This document shows, piece after piece, positions 20,540 to 31,700 of a DNA stretch of 64,000 nucleotides (positions are counted from its first letter, which is position 1; each line of letters starts with the position of its first letter). This stretch comes from Metallyticus violacea (Eukaryota > Arthropoda > Insecta > Mantodea > Metallyticidae), in the NCBI GenBank assembly GCA_030762175.1, contig CM060846.1, positions 185,620,041-185,684,040 of the forward strand. The letters are read 5' to 3'. The notes beneath the pieces are model-generated. The model was not told where the DNA came from. It ran no database searches and saw only the letters and a list, made by a program, of their open reading frames with translations. Both the position numbers and the translations under genes were made by a program.

Positions 20540-21600
20540 TGTAGGGCGGCTGTCCGTAGTACGACCTGAGTTATTGGAACGATACCAATTACCCCGTAGA
20601 GATTGGTTCGCATCCGTTCGTGAATTTCCAGTTCCCCGCCGTCCAAAGTCATCCCGTGGAGGAAATCTACCCCGAGCTCCATAGGTACCGTTGCCGCATC
20701 ATCGACCCACGTTGTAGGCAGCCGGAGCCCAATTCTGAAATGACGTCCGACCCACTTGCAGTTGTTGAACTTGTCTTTGGAGATTACGAATCTCCTGAGC
20801 CAGACTAGCTACGGCATCCCCAGACCCTGCGTCCTGTGCCACAGCCACTGGGCTCGGTCGAGTAGACTGCAAATCTAACCGCTGACCTGCGAGATACCTA
20901 GCCGCTTCTATACGTTGAACAAAATTTGTCAATTCACCAACCGTCTGAGGGTCGGCGGGAAGGACCTGTTCTAGTAGGGAGGGCTTTAATCCCCGCATAA
21001 TGTGACGAATATTCTCCCTTTCTGACATTTGAGGATTTACTTGGTCGCATAATACCAGGACATCATACACATAGTGTTCAGTAGGTTCACTCAGATCCTG
21101 TATACGTTGCCGTAGACGGCACTCTAACACGTCTTCCTGCGCCGCTGGGACGAATGCAGATTGCAAGGCCAGTTTCAAGTCGTTCCATCCATAATGAGCG
21201 TGCCTTGGGGCAAAGGTCTTGAACCAATTCGCCGCCGCCTCCCTTAAATAACAAGGAAGGTACTGTTTCTTACCGTTCTCATCCCATCCGTTCGCGGTGG
21301 CAATAGTCTCAAAATTATATAAGTACGTACAAAAGTCCTGCCCTAGTTTGCCTTAAAATCTTCCAGGATCGATGAAAGGACGGGCGAAAGGTAATGACGG
21401 AGTCATCGTAGGCTTCGTGGAAGCAGGCTCCGGAACCGAAGGCCCCGCCTGAGCCGTAGACATCATCGCGAGATCTTCCGATGATGCCGAACTCACAATA
21501 GTGGAAGTAGAGGTGGCTCGAGGTTCCGTAGCCGCTAAATCACCAGCGCTAAGGCTCCGCTGTCTAACTGGAAAGTACACCAGGGCGCCTGTCCTCTAAT
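20513..21600 (-). pseudogene. Gypsy gag (capsid and nucleocapsid)
   Basis: A serine/threonine/proline-rich N part (21580-21353) ends at a stop. The capsid follows in another frame, with a YNFETIATANGWDE-like strand and a LREAAANWF helix near 21.25 kb, then 21178-20699 with LRQRIQDLSEPTEHYVYD and IRHIMRGLKPSLLEQVL, the helical core of Ty3/Gypsy Gag. A coiled-coil-like segment and the zinc knuckle come next. The true start is not clear because the first long frame lacks an obvious ATG. Confidence 0.75.
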
Positions 21601-22023
21601 CCTCCGGCTACTCCTCAATCTAATATGGGACAGAGACCGATATGGGGAACTTAATCTTGCCGATATCTCTGCAACATCATCCACCGCTACTGCATTGGCT
21701 TGTACATTATCATCTAATGTTCGCTGGTATTCCGAAATGAGTTTCCTAATTTCTTCACTAGTGGGACTACTACCCAGATACTTTGCCAGCTAATCCATAT
21801 AGTTAAAAAATTACGGGGGTCCGCAACTGCACATCAAACCCGGAATCCGAATGAACCCTAATATGCGCAATAGAAAATAATAATAAAAAAAACCCACATG
21901 CCGCCATCCAACATAAAACAACTAAACCAATCGTAACAGTATCACATCTCATGATTATTAACCTCTGCTAAAAAGTACGTAAAAGGAAGGGAACAAAAAC
22001 TGCAAGAAATAATGAACTACACT

Positions 22024-22080
22024 AGCCAGGCACGGAGTCGAACCATACCTTTCCCAAACTAAAGGCTGACGCCTCCACCA
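22024..22080 (-). promoter_or_regulatory. Primer-binding site and tRNA-like leader
   Basis: Two bases inside the 5' LTR the minus strand reads TGGTGGAGGCGTCAG, beginning with the TGG expected of a primer-binding site. The sequence continues into GGTTCGACTCC at 22034-22044, a perfect Pol III B box/T arm, preceded by a CCTTT/AAAGG hairpin that could be a variable arm. The leader thus looks like part of a tRNA sequence beyond the usual 18-nt site. Primer tRNA not identified. Confidence 0.4.
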
Positions 22081-22082
22081 TA

Positions 22083-22649
22083 TGTTACACCCCAGGATTT
22101 TAGTAGATGACAGGGGGAGTTAAGCTACAAAAAATGGTAGAGCTAAAGTTAGCTCCCTTTTATTATAATCATCCCTAACAATACTAATTACAATAATGAG
22201 TATAATCCTTTAAGTCAATGTTACATATATATCAAGACAGCGTTCTGTTACCCAGCCTGCTGCTTGAGGCCCAGTCAGGGCTTACCTTGGAAGATGTGTC
22301 TCGGCGTGCTACAACTTCTCGGTCGGTCTAGTCGGTCCTCAGCCTAGCCTCTAGACTCTTTCTGTCTCCCTCTGCCCAGCAGGAACCTGCAGGCTCTTAA
22401 ATAGAATCCCGTACTCCAGGGAGGGGGCCATAGGCATTACCAAATATGGTGTGCCACCGCCCTAGGTTTGAATTAAAGCAGCCAATCACAGAGCAACACA
22501 TGAAATCTCTCAAACATCCTGATTGACACATGACATCCTGAGGCCTACGTGACTTTAGCAAATTCCTCAAAGGAAACTGATGTCATGGTGAAAACCCTTG
22601 GGTTTGTCACAGGAGGTTTATTTACCGCCCGAAAATAGCGTCCATGATA
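22083..22649 (-). repeat. 5' LTR (567 bp)
   Basis: Partner of 12392-13101. Ends read TGTTAC...ATGATA, each one base pair off the inverted ends of the other LTR. About 143 bp are missing relative to the partner, with the break at the loop of the 10-bp hairpin present there. Substitutions and indels show that insertion was not recent. Confidence 0.85.
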
Positions 22650-22653
22650 ATAT

Positions 22654-22930
22654 TTTTTGTTCAAACTGACATAATTTTGTTTAATGCAAATATTAGTAAG
22701 ATTTAATAAATCTTCTATATCTTGTATTTTTATATTTATTGATGTTAACCATTTTTTTAGCATAAGCATAAGTTTCTCTGTAGGTATGCTTGGGAATAAG
22801 GCTTTTACATCAAATGAAATCATTATATCTCTAGCCGTAATTCTGTTATTTTTAAGTTTTTGACTAGATCAACTGAATTTTTAATGTTCAAACTTTGGAA
22901 TCTCTTAAAAGAATTGAAGACTCTGATCAA
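22654..22930 (-). pseudogene. PLE reverse transcriptase, N-terminal half (left arm)
   Basis: Contains ISFDVKALFPSIPTEKLMLML, motif A of Penelope RT with its catalytic Asp, joined at the LTR boundary to the C-terminal half at 11767-12391. Further right, to about 23.12 kb, the minus strand continues into the RT start (a LYALPKIHK-like segment near 23.02 kb). Confidence 0.7.
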
Positions 22931-23124
22931 TTTTTTTGCTACCTAATATGTGGGTAAATTGATATTGTTAATTATTGGTCTCATGCTCTAATCATATTTA
23001 TGTATTTTAGGTAGAGCATAAAGCCTGGGTAGTACTGGATTACTCTGTGTGTTATTCTGTTTTTCACTAGTGGATAGGTTTTGACTTCATTTAGTGTTAT
23101 GATTAACATTTTATTGCATTTATT

Positions 23125-24585
23125 GATCAAAGTCTTCTATTCTTTTAAAAGATCCCAAAATTTGAGCATTAAAAATTCAGTTGATCTAGTCAAAAAACTT
23201 AAAAATAACAGAATTACAGCTAGAGATATAATCGTTTCATTTGATGTAAAAGCCTTATTTCCAAGCATATCTACAGAGAAACTTATGCTTATGCTAAAAA
23301 ATGGTTAACATCAATAAATATAAAAATACAAGATATAGATGATTTATTAAATCTTACTAATAATTGCATAAAACAAAATTACCTCAGTTTGAACAAAAAA
23401 TATTACCAACTATTTTCAGGCCTAACTATGGGGAACCCTTTGTCACCATTTCTAGCAGAGTTATTCATGTGTTCATATGAAACACATATCACAAAAGCCT
23501 TCCCTTTATTTTTCAAGTCGTGGTATAGGTATGTGGATGACAATTTTGCAATAATATTGAAGAAACACTAAATAGATGCAATGAAACTTATTAATTTGCA
23601 ATATGAATCTATACAATTTACCACAGAAGAAGAAAGAAATGGTTGGCTTCCATTTCAAGATTTATAAATTATAAGAAATGGAGATATTTTGCATTTTGGA
23701 ATTTACAGAAAAGAAACACATACCAAAAGGTACATAAAAAATTAAAGTCATAACCCCATTCCACATAAGTATGCAGTATTTCACATTAGGCATACAGATT
23801 GATGAATATTTCACTCACAGAAGCACAGTGCAAAACAGAATACAATCAAATAATAAAGACAGCTATAATCAACAGTTTAACAAAGACACAGTGATATAAA
23901 TTATTAATAAATATGAAAGACAAAAAGGGATAAGGGAAGTTTCCACACTGAAAAATACAAAAGAATTATACAAATTCAAAAGTTTCATGTACCATCCAAT
24001 TTACCACAGGTAAAAATATTTTCAAAAACATGGGATAATGTCAGCACCAAATAAGGGATACTACATCAAGTGATTATTAGATTGCTCAGTAAAAGACTCC
24101 ATATCAACAGAAAAGAAATCAGAAATTTATGAAATAAAATGTGCAGATTATAAACAGAGCTACAATGGCAAAATAAAGAGAACTTTTGCAAATTCGGACT
24201 AAAGAACATTTTAGGAATATTCAGTTTAAGCAGTTGGATAAATCAGCAGTAGCAGCTGACTTTTGGACCAAAAACCATGAAATAAAACCAGAAATTAAAC
24301 TGCTGAAACATCTTCATAACCCATTGGAGTTATACCCTTGGGAAAAAAATTTTTATATTAAAAAATATAGAAAACCTAATGAATTTCGAGATTCCTCCTA
24401 TGGATGAACTCGGCAATTTCCTATTTCAACCAACAGAGGCTACCACAAAAACATCTTGGTGTCCAACCATCATTTCCAGTAACAGCGGTTCGGTGAGCAA
24501 CTGAAGATGGGAGAGATTCTCCAGAAACACATCTTACTTTTATGTAAGTAAATGGAGCTTAGTGTAAAAAAAATGAATACATAAG
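23125..24585 (+). mobile_element. Penelope-like element, right arm of palindrome
   Basis: Truncated + strand copy. 23215-23310 holds VSFDVKALFPSIS (motif A), about 23415-23470 GLTMGNPLSPFLAELFM (motif B) and about 23527-23541 the catalytic YVDD. A stop follows soon after. The linker, a decayed GIY-YIG part and the common C terminus (24186-24407: KEHFRN, FWTKNHEIKPE, LLKHLHNP) come next, then the hammerhead-like tail. Frames are broken several times, including a lost base near 23306. Confidence 0.75.
24494..24540 (+). ncRNA. Hammerhead-like motif, right PLE arm
   Basis: CTGAAGA, a GGGAGA/TCTCC stem II and GAAAC are kept. The expected GTC cleavage triplet reads ATC after CAC, so the single C-G pair of stem III becomes C-A. 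Probably a weakened or dead copy of the motif at 11266-11313. Confidence 0.55.
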
Positions 24586-24635
24586 ATTAGGATACATTAC
24601 CACTCCATTGTCAACAGCTTCATAAGTACAATATT

Positions 24636-24648
24636 TAAATGTGAGTAA
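24636..24648 (+). repeat. Right target-site duplication of the PLE palindrome
   Basis: Exact repeat of 11198-11210 (TAAATGTGAGTAA). Confidence 0.7.
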
Positions 24649-26480
24649 GTTTGTATGAATGACATTAGGCAATGTTTAAAATAAATTTATGTTTATTATG
24701 GAAGTGTTCAGGGTTCAAAATAAATAGAAAAATATTTATATGTTCCCTAGAGAAGTTTACATATTTATCTAGCAACTGCCAAGAGCCTCAGCAAATATAT
24801 TAGCATTGTTTGAGCTTGGAAGAATATGGTATAAAGCTAATGTGTTCAAACTAGTATGAAGGTTAAAATGTAAATTTGAACTTCCACAGTGAAGCCAATC
24901 ATTTGATTGATATTATTGCATGAATTAATTGAACTACACACTCATAATGCTTCACCTACTTGTCATAGTATATTGAACCAGTTTCAAGAACATTTTGTTC
25001 TCATCATCAACCAGGCTAAAATTCAAATTTTGCATAATTTGTTAAAATGTGGGAATGTGTACTGCCACCAGAGCAGAATACGTATTCCCACAGCTTAACA
25101 AATTATCTGGTAAGTGAATTTTAGCCTAGCTGATGATGAGAATAAAATGTTCTCGGAACTGGTTCTATATATTATGACAAGTAATTGAAGCATTGAGAGT
25201 GTGTAGTTCAATTAAATCATACAATAATATCAATTATAAGATTAGGATATTTCCTTATCGAAATATTGTTGAGCAACACCTACCAGTTCAAGAATGGATG
25301 AAATGGTAATAGTTGTGTTGCTAAGATGGAAAAAATTTAGCAGAAATTAGAATTGGAATGTTTTGGAATAGGAACCTTGAAATAAGAAAACAAATTTTTG
25401 GAGGAAAGGGCAGATACAATTGGAGGATATTGAAAAGCAAAATTTATATTGTAGCTTATAAGCCAATCATTCATTAGAGGTTTTAAATATATTGCAAACA
25501 TATATAATATATTTACATGTATGACAGATTAGGAAGAGAAGGAGAGACTGGGAGCTACAAAATTAAGGGGGCTTAGGCGGAAATTAGGCAAAGAATGAAT
25601 TCATATTTTGTACCAGTTTAGAGGCAACATTTAACCTTATTCTAGAATGTAACAAAACTTAGTTACAGGAGAGATATTAAAAGTTTAAAATGAAGAATTT
25701 GTGAATAGACTTTATAACAAAATAGACGTATTTATTACAGAGATGTTCAAGTATGTAGGAAAGGGCAGAGCAAAATATTTAGAATTGTGAGAAGAAATTA
25801 AGAATGGGAGCAGTAATGGAAAAGAGATAATATATTTAATTGAATCAAATTTTACATGTATACACACACATATCCAGGATGTTGATCAGTGCAATATTCA
25901 GAAATAAACAAATCAATACATAGGGTAGCATAAGTATAATAAAATTCATTTGAATAACTTGGATTTTATTAGTATAATAGTAAATGTAAGTATTTATTAA
26001 TGAATTTTTGGTTGGATCGAATCCTATTCCCATTGAATATTCCAGTAAGCAGAGTGTGATGAACCCAATACTGGGGTCTAAAGCAATTGATTTCAAAAAT
26101 TTTATAATACATCATTGGCATATTAAAAAATTCATAATAGTAGTTGGTTATTTATAAAATAAGAGTAATATGTAAATTAAATTCTGTTAATGTTTATTAA
26201 AATAAAATGATTCATTCATATTATAAAGCTACTAATAATACCATTAACAGCGAATGCTATTCAAAGATCATTAAATACCATGAATCAAATGATGCCTGCA
26301 TTATGTAAGCCGCTGAGTGGTGTATTCACTGAGGAGAATATTCACAATAGTAGAATATGTGCAGGTGAAGAGTTATCTATAAAGAGTATTCAGGTAAAAA
26401 TAGAGAGTCAAGTTAATTATTATTTCTTTTCCATGGTAAGCATTGGCAGCAGAAAACAAAATATGTTTTTACTAAGGCAA
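24649..26480 (+). repeat. Module M3, copy A
   Basis: Matches 39650-40980 with the same landmarks: TTTATGTTTATTATGGAAGTGTT, GAGCTTGGAAGAAT, GGAACCTTGAAATAA, GGAGGATATTGA.AAGCAA, and CCCAATACTG near the right end. It continues M2, which was split from it by the PLE insertion. A 330-bp palindrome at 24905-25240 sits inside this copy only. Confidence 0.75.
24905..25240. repeat. Near-perfect palindrome with hammerhead-like motifs
   Basis: The left half (ending near 25066) is the reverse complement of the right half almost throughout, including TAATTGAACTACACACTC at the left end against GAGTGTGTAGTTCAATT at the right. Each arm carries a core of the type TGATGA - AGAACAAAATGTTCT hairpin - GAAAC/GGAAC - GGTTC. 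The minus-strand arm (24975-25012) keeps GAAAC; the + arm (25130-25163) reads GGAAC. No coding content. It behaves like a foldback or retrozyme-like non-autonomous element related to PLE ends. Confidence 0.65.
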
Positions 26481-27597
26481 TGAGGGGTAATCATTTATAT
26501 TATTATTTTTTCCAAGTCAAGGATTTACATAAGCAAAAAATTTCTTTTCCTGTAAAGCACTTTTAGGCAGCCAATTATTTTGTTTATCTTTTTTACTAAG
26601 GTAGGCAATGAAAAAAAATTCTCTTTAGGTACTATTTGGCAATCAAAGAATTTATTTATTAGTTAATATGAAGCAAATATAAAATCTCCTCAGATAATAA
26701 TAGGAACACAATTTTTTGGGCCTGATACTTTTTATTTTATTGTGTATAGTTTTTTTCAACTAAGGCAACTATGGGCAGCCAATTTTTATTCTAAGGTTAA
26801 GATAGAAATTGAAAAAATTGTTTTCTTCTAAAGCATTAAAGGACAGAATTTTATTTTAAAGCAAAGAAAACTTCTGAGTTAATGATGGACAGAGATGTAT
26901 TTTATTTGTTTATTCCAAAACAGGTAGAGGCAGCTGGAAGAAAAATGTTTTTTTCCTAAGGTAATGATGGGCAGCCATTTATATATATAAAGGAGAGTTA
27001 ATTAAGAATATATCTTTTTTTGTTTGTTTTGTTTTGAGGCATTGATAGTTACCAATTTTACTTTTTTTTTCCTAATGCAAAGGTAGTCAGCCAAAAAATG
27101 CTTTTTTTTCTCCTTAGGCAATGATTGGCAGTCAATTATTTTTCAAATGCAAAGAATGGCTCACAGACAGCTGAAAATAATGTTTTTTCCCTTCAGGGGC
27201 CTTCAAATCAAGTACAATTTTTTTATCGAAAGGAAAGATAAGCATCCGATTTTTTTACTTTCGTAAGGAAATAACGTGTTGTATTAAGGCAAGGTTAAGC
27301 ACCCGGTTTTTTCTTTTGTTTACTAAATTAATGATGGGGAGCCATATTTTTATTTATTTCCAAGGCAAATATAGGCAGCTGAAATAATGACTCCTGAGGC
27401 AATAATTAGCAGTCATTTATTTATATATTTATTTATTTCGAAATCATGGATAACTAGCATAAATAATTTATTTTCTATTAAAGCAATGATGTGCATTCAC
27501 TAATTTTATATTCTTTAATAAGGCAATCATAGGCAGGCTAAAATTTTTTTCTCTTGAGGCAATGATGGACAGCAAATTAATATATTATTTCTTATTC

Positions 27598-27673
<76 letters not shown>

Positions 27674-28830
27674 AGAGCCAAAAAAAGCTTTTGAGATTAT
27701 AATAAGTGACCAATTATTTAATTTCAAAACAAATTTTTAATGCCTAAGGCAATAATGGATATCAAAATGTTTTTATTGTTTTCTTTTTCTTTATCAACAT
27801 AAACTATTGAAATTTCTGGGGCAATACTGAGCAGCCAATTACTTTACTACTTTCTTTTTTTTCAAAGACAGAAATATACAGTCAATTTTTTCCTTCTTGA
27901 GACATAGATGGGCAGTGAATTATTTTTTTTTCTAAGGCCAGAATAGATAGCTGATTCCCCCCCCCCTTTTTTTGTTCTTAAGGCAAGTATAAGCAGCCAT
28001 AAAAATTTATATTCTTCTGAAGCAATGATTGGCAGTCAAATATTTTTATTAATTTATAATGCAGAAAACATTCCTTTTTTTTCTTCTTCTTCTTAGAAAA
28101 TTATTGGCCACTATATTTTTTCTAAAAAAGGATTAGCACACCATTTTGTTTGTGGCAATGATATGCTTCAAATGATTTATTTTTCCAAACTGGCAAATAG
28201 AAGAAAATTCTGATTGGGCAATGATGGGCAACCAATTATTTTATTTATTTGTTTTTCTAAATTAAATATAGGCAGCAGAATAATTTTTTCTCCTAAACCA
28301 ATGATGGGCAGCCAAATATTTAATTAATTTTTTTATGGAAAATATAGGTAGTCAAATTTTTTTTCTCTTGAAACAATGAATGCAACCAATTGTCATTTGT
28401 TTTGCTTTTTTTCTAAGCCAAAAATATGCTGCAGAAAAATAAGTGTATTTCCCTTGCTGTAATAATGCCAGACAATTATGTATATTTCTTGAAACAAGGA
28501 TAGGAAGCAATGAAAAAAATCTCCATGAGCCAATGTTGGGAATAAAAAAGTATTTTTTTTTAGATAAAACAGGCAGTGGAATATTATTATTTAGTTTTTA
28601 TTCTCCTGAGGCAGCGATAGGCTGTCAATTATTTTATTTCTCTTCTAAACCTACAAACAGTGATAAGAAAATGCCTTTTTCTCCTGACGGAATGATGAGC
28701 AGCAAATTATATTCTTTATCTAAGGCAAGAGTAGGCAGCAGAGAGAAAAAACAATTCCTGAGGGAATAATTGGCAGTCAAATATTTTATTGTTTATCAAA
28801 GGCAATTATAGGCAGCTGAAAAAAAAAATA
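26480..28830 (+). repeat. Module A, copy A: degenerate T-tract/GGCAATGATGGGCAGCC array
   Basis: A long array of diverged units of about 30-40 bp alternating between two types, roughly T-tract CTCCTGAGGCAATGATGGGCAGCCAATTATTTT and T-tract CTAAGGCAAGGATAGGCAGCTGAAAAA. Each unit thus pairs a polypyrimidine tract with CTAAG|G or CTGAG|G. Homologous arrays lie at 40980-43860 and 52430-55110. No significant ORF. Confidence 0.8.
27598..27671 (+). repeat. (AAT)n microsatellite
   Basis: About 24 uninterrupted ATA/AAT triplets inside module A; absent at the matching places of the other two copies. Confidence 0.95.
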
Positions 28831-31340
28831 GATAAAATTAAATACATTAATTTTCACACAAAACATTACAAACTTTTTCATATAATAGATACTATATGAG
28901 GGCAATGACAACGTTGACTCGAGAAACAAAAAAGTTTTGTTCATATGAATGAGCATGATATGAATGGAAAAGACCATATTGATTACATTATACCCAAACT
29001 GAACTCGGCATGTTTTGCAATCTTATCATTAATTCATTTTTTCTACAAATAAAAACGTCCTAAAACCGATATATTATGATTACTTACATTTTTTAATGAC
29101 TTATAGATTAATGTTCTGGAGATATTATGCAAATGCAAATTCCTATAAAAAGGTAAAAAGATTAATGGCAGGGGCAAACTTTTAAATTCGTTATAATTCA
29201 CCAATCAATACATTTGAAATTTTAATACCAGCTTGAGGGTACATTCTAGATGTACTTTTGTTTGTAGTACAAAGTTCAGAAGTATTCATAAAAATTTCAG
29301 ATATATACAGCAATGAAAGCAGGCACAGGCAGGACTGAGAGGGACCAAGTAACTAGTTGCAGGCAGGCAATTAATCCAAAATGTCATTACCTACAATTAT
29401 ATAGTCTTATTTAATTCACTTTCATTATATAACCTAATAAGAGTGGGTTCAACTTAGCATTAACAGAATACCTTATAAATCACAACTTCTATACAAGTCG
29501 TTGCACTATAAGAATATACACTGGTATCTAGGAAACTTAAGAATTTCTGAGAAAAGGAAATGAAACACCCACTATTAACCGCACAGAATCAGGGTACGGC
29601 CCAGCCACATAAAACTCTATATGAAGAAGTACTTATATAGGCCAAGAATTACACTGTATTAGATTATAAATACTTCTTCATAATTAATTCCGTCGATTAA
29701 ATGACGATAAAATTAAAGTGATGGTTTAGTGCGTTCTAGATTTGAATGTTCTACAACGAGGAAAGGTTTGATAGCATGTTACATAGTACCGAGAATAAAG
29801 TTTGGGATGCATTTCTTCTATCAACTAACTTTCTTGGATTCGTCACACCTGAAAACCAACAAAAAAGTAGTACCTTAGATTCGAAGCGGTAATTATCATT
29901 TGTGGGGGAATGGGGAGGATTTATTAATTTATAGAAGGAGTTTTATTGTTGACAGAAGGGAGTAAATATTAGGAGCGTGATTTTTTTAGGTTCTTAGAAT
30001 CGTCATCAGGTAATGAATTACGATAGTGGAGATAGAGAAAGAAGAACCCTATCGTCCTTGCTCCTAAATTAGGCGTATAGAGGAAGCGGAACTAAGTACG
30101 ATTTCGTACTTAGATGATTGCTTCCCGCTGCGGCTGCTTCTTCTTCCCTCTTCTTACTCCCCGCTTCTATGCCCTGATGTTGTATAAGTCCTTGTTACAG
30201 CACCGGCACATGAGATTCTACTATTCTCTTATTTTAGGAACGTGAATAACGTTTCCAGGGAGACGGAGATGGAAAGGAATCACCTCTTCTTGAAGTAAAG
30301 AGTTCTACAAGTTCTCCAGATGGTCTTTATTTCTGTCTGTTCTCTGAGGGGCCAAGGAATCTGTTCATATGTCCATACACTCGTATGGACTCGTATCACT
30401 CGTCAGTTGGAACCTTGAAAGTCCGATGGGATTCGTTCACGAGATCACTACGCATATGCCATAGTCATCTAACACTCTTCTAATAATGCTTCAATTAGGC
30501 ACGAGCACAAGCAATCAACTGTGTCATATTCTTTCCTAGAACAGACCTTTCACTGGCATGAGTTTACAAAAGGAATGAGATACGGATCTCTACCGAAGTC
30601 ACGGTTGCCTATCTATCGCTTCACCAAATGTTCATTCCCTTGGTGCTTTATCACAGTTCGCCAAAATGTGCACTAGTAAGTACAACACTGCCAGGAGATA
30701 GTAATTAAAGTAGTACGAACTGCGATATTTGTCATTATAAAGCTAACGGCACTATACTGATGAGCAAAATGTCTATCAAATTAAATACCAACTAACACTG
30801 GCTTGGCACTTGAAATGAACTGAGCTGAATGTTCGAACTGAATTTACTGCCTTAACTGTGGCAACTGCCGGGGCTTTGATTCTTCTATGATTTTTATAAA
30901 TGTTCCGGTTGGTCGTTCGCCCAACGTATTTGGTCTTTCAGAATGAAATTATAGCGATGCTATTATTTGTTTTCTACGTGCTCCATAGGCTAAATAGCAA
31001 TCACGTGGTCGCGATATTTCCTTATAGTGAAAGTTTTCGCGCTATTTTTTTTTTACTTGGTAGGAATAGTGTTTTTCCGCGATGGAGTCCTTGACCTCTT
31101 TTTTTTCCCTTGAATCTGCCTTAGTGTCCCTTTTACTCAACAAATATACCGCTATCTTCGTTGTCAGGGTGGCGTATTGTCTCTCCCCCAGAAAGACATT
31201 TTCAAGGTTCCTTCGGACGATTTTTCTCACCCTCGTTAACTTCACCTAATGTTTGGTTTTTATGGCAGGTTTCCCCTAAAACCTTGAGGATCGGTTCTTT
31301 GTCTCTTTAGCTCAGGAAAGACGACCAAGGTCGTAAAGAA
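28830..31340. other. Spacer, no gene recognised
   Basis: Single-copy-looking sequence with a GC-richer portion at 30050-31300. It contains a hairpin AAGTACGA/TCGTACTT at about 30093-30111. Short exon-like pieces such as the one after TTCTCTTATTTTAG at 30237 cannot be tied to a gene. Confidence 0.4.
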
Positions 31341-31534
31341 CCAACGTTTGGAATTTTTGGCAACACATACATTGCTTATATCGAACAACTATTTTACTAC
31401 TGAATCTGAAACATATCTGGGCAATTTTGGTTATAATAATTTATTAAAATACTTCGGATTACTTATGGTCCTAGAAGCAAGGAAAACCTGCTTCAGATCA
31501 TTTTTGCGCATCATTATTATTTGTTTGTTTATTT

Positions 31535-31700
31535 ACGGACGCTCTATAACATCTCAGGTCAATAGCGTCCCATTGAATTTAGGACGTGAAACGCCCGACA
31601 AAATTTGCTCAGAGGCCCCATTTTTCAGGCTTGAGGTTCTTTATCGTGCCGTAAATTTACGACACGGGACCCACGGCTTTTCTTCCCTCCAGAAAAAAGC
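31535..31700 (+). repeat. Dispersed repeat, copy 1
   Basis: Matches 55870-56035: TTTACGGACGCTCT.TAACATCTCA, then a variable middle with GTGAAAC and GCTCAGAG, then TTGAGGTTCTTT.TCGTGC and TACGACACGGGA. A shorter third piece lies at 55640-55675. The 191-codon open frame at 31348-31923 runs through this repeat and has no family resemblance, so I do not treat it as a gene. Confidence 0.7.

Larger units (their letters stand above)
12392..22649 (-). mobile_element. Ty3/Gypsy LTR retroelement with env-like gene
   Basis: A 10.3-kb element between two long terminal repeats with ATAT target duplication, transcribed right to left. Gene order on the minus strand: gag (21.6-20.5 kb), protease (20.5-20.1), reverse transcriptase/RNase H (19.5-18.3), integrase (18.3-17.07), then an env-like frame (15.4-14.5). 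The pol order PR-RT-RH-IN identifies Ty3/Gypsy. Every gene has stops or frameshifts. It inserted into a pre-existing Penelope copy. Confidence 0.88.
11211..24635. mobile_element. Head-to-head Penelope-like element palindrome with nested LTR element
   Basis: Two Penelope copies face away from a centre at about 22.93-23.13 kb. The left, minus-strand arm comprises 11227-12391 plus 22650-22930. The right, + strand arm comprises about 23125-24585. Arms are about 1.4 kb and match over reverse transcriptase, GIY-YIG region and 3' terminus. A Gypsy element at 12392-22649 splits the left arm. The insertion has a 13-bp target duplication. Inverted and truncated tandem arrangements are a known habit of PLEs. 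Confidence 0.75.

Noticed and set aside
26480..28830. CRISPR-like or satellite-like regular array
   Set aside because: Units are diverged and irregular in length, spacers are T tracts rather than unique sequences, and the setting is eukaryotic. It is a degenerate tandem repeat.
30093..30111. Hairpin AAGTACGA/TCGTACTT as a terminator or regulatory site
   Set aside because: Short perfect hairpins are expected by chance at this scale and nothing nearby gives it a role.
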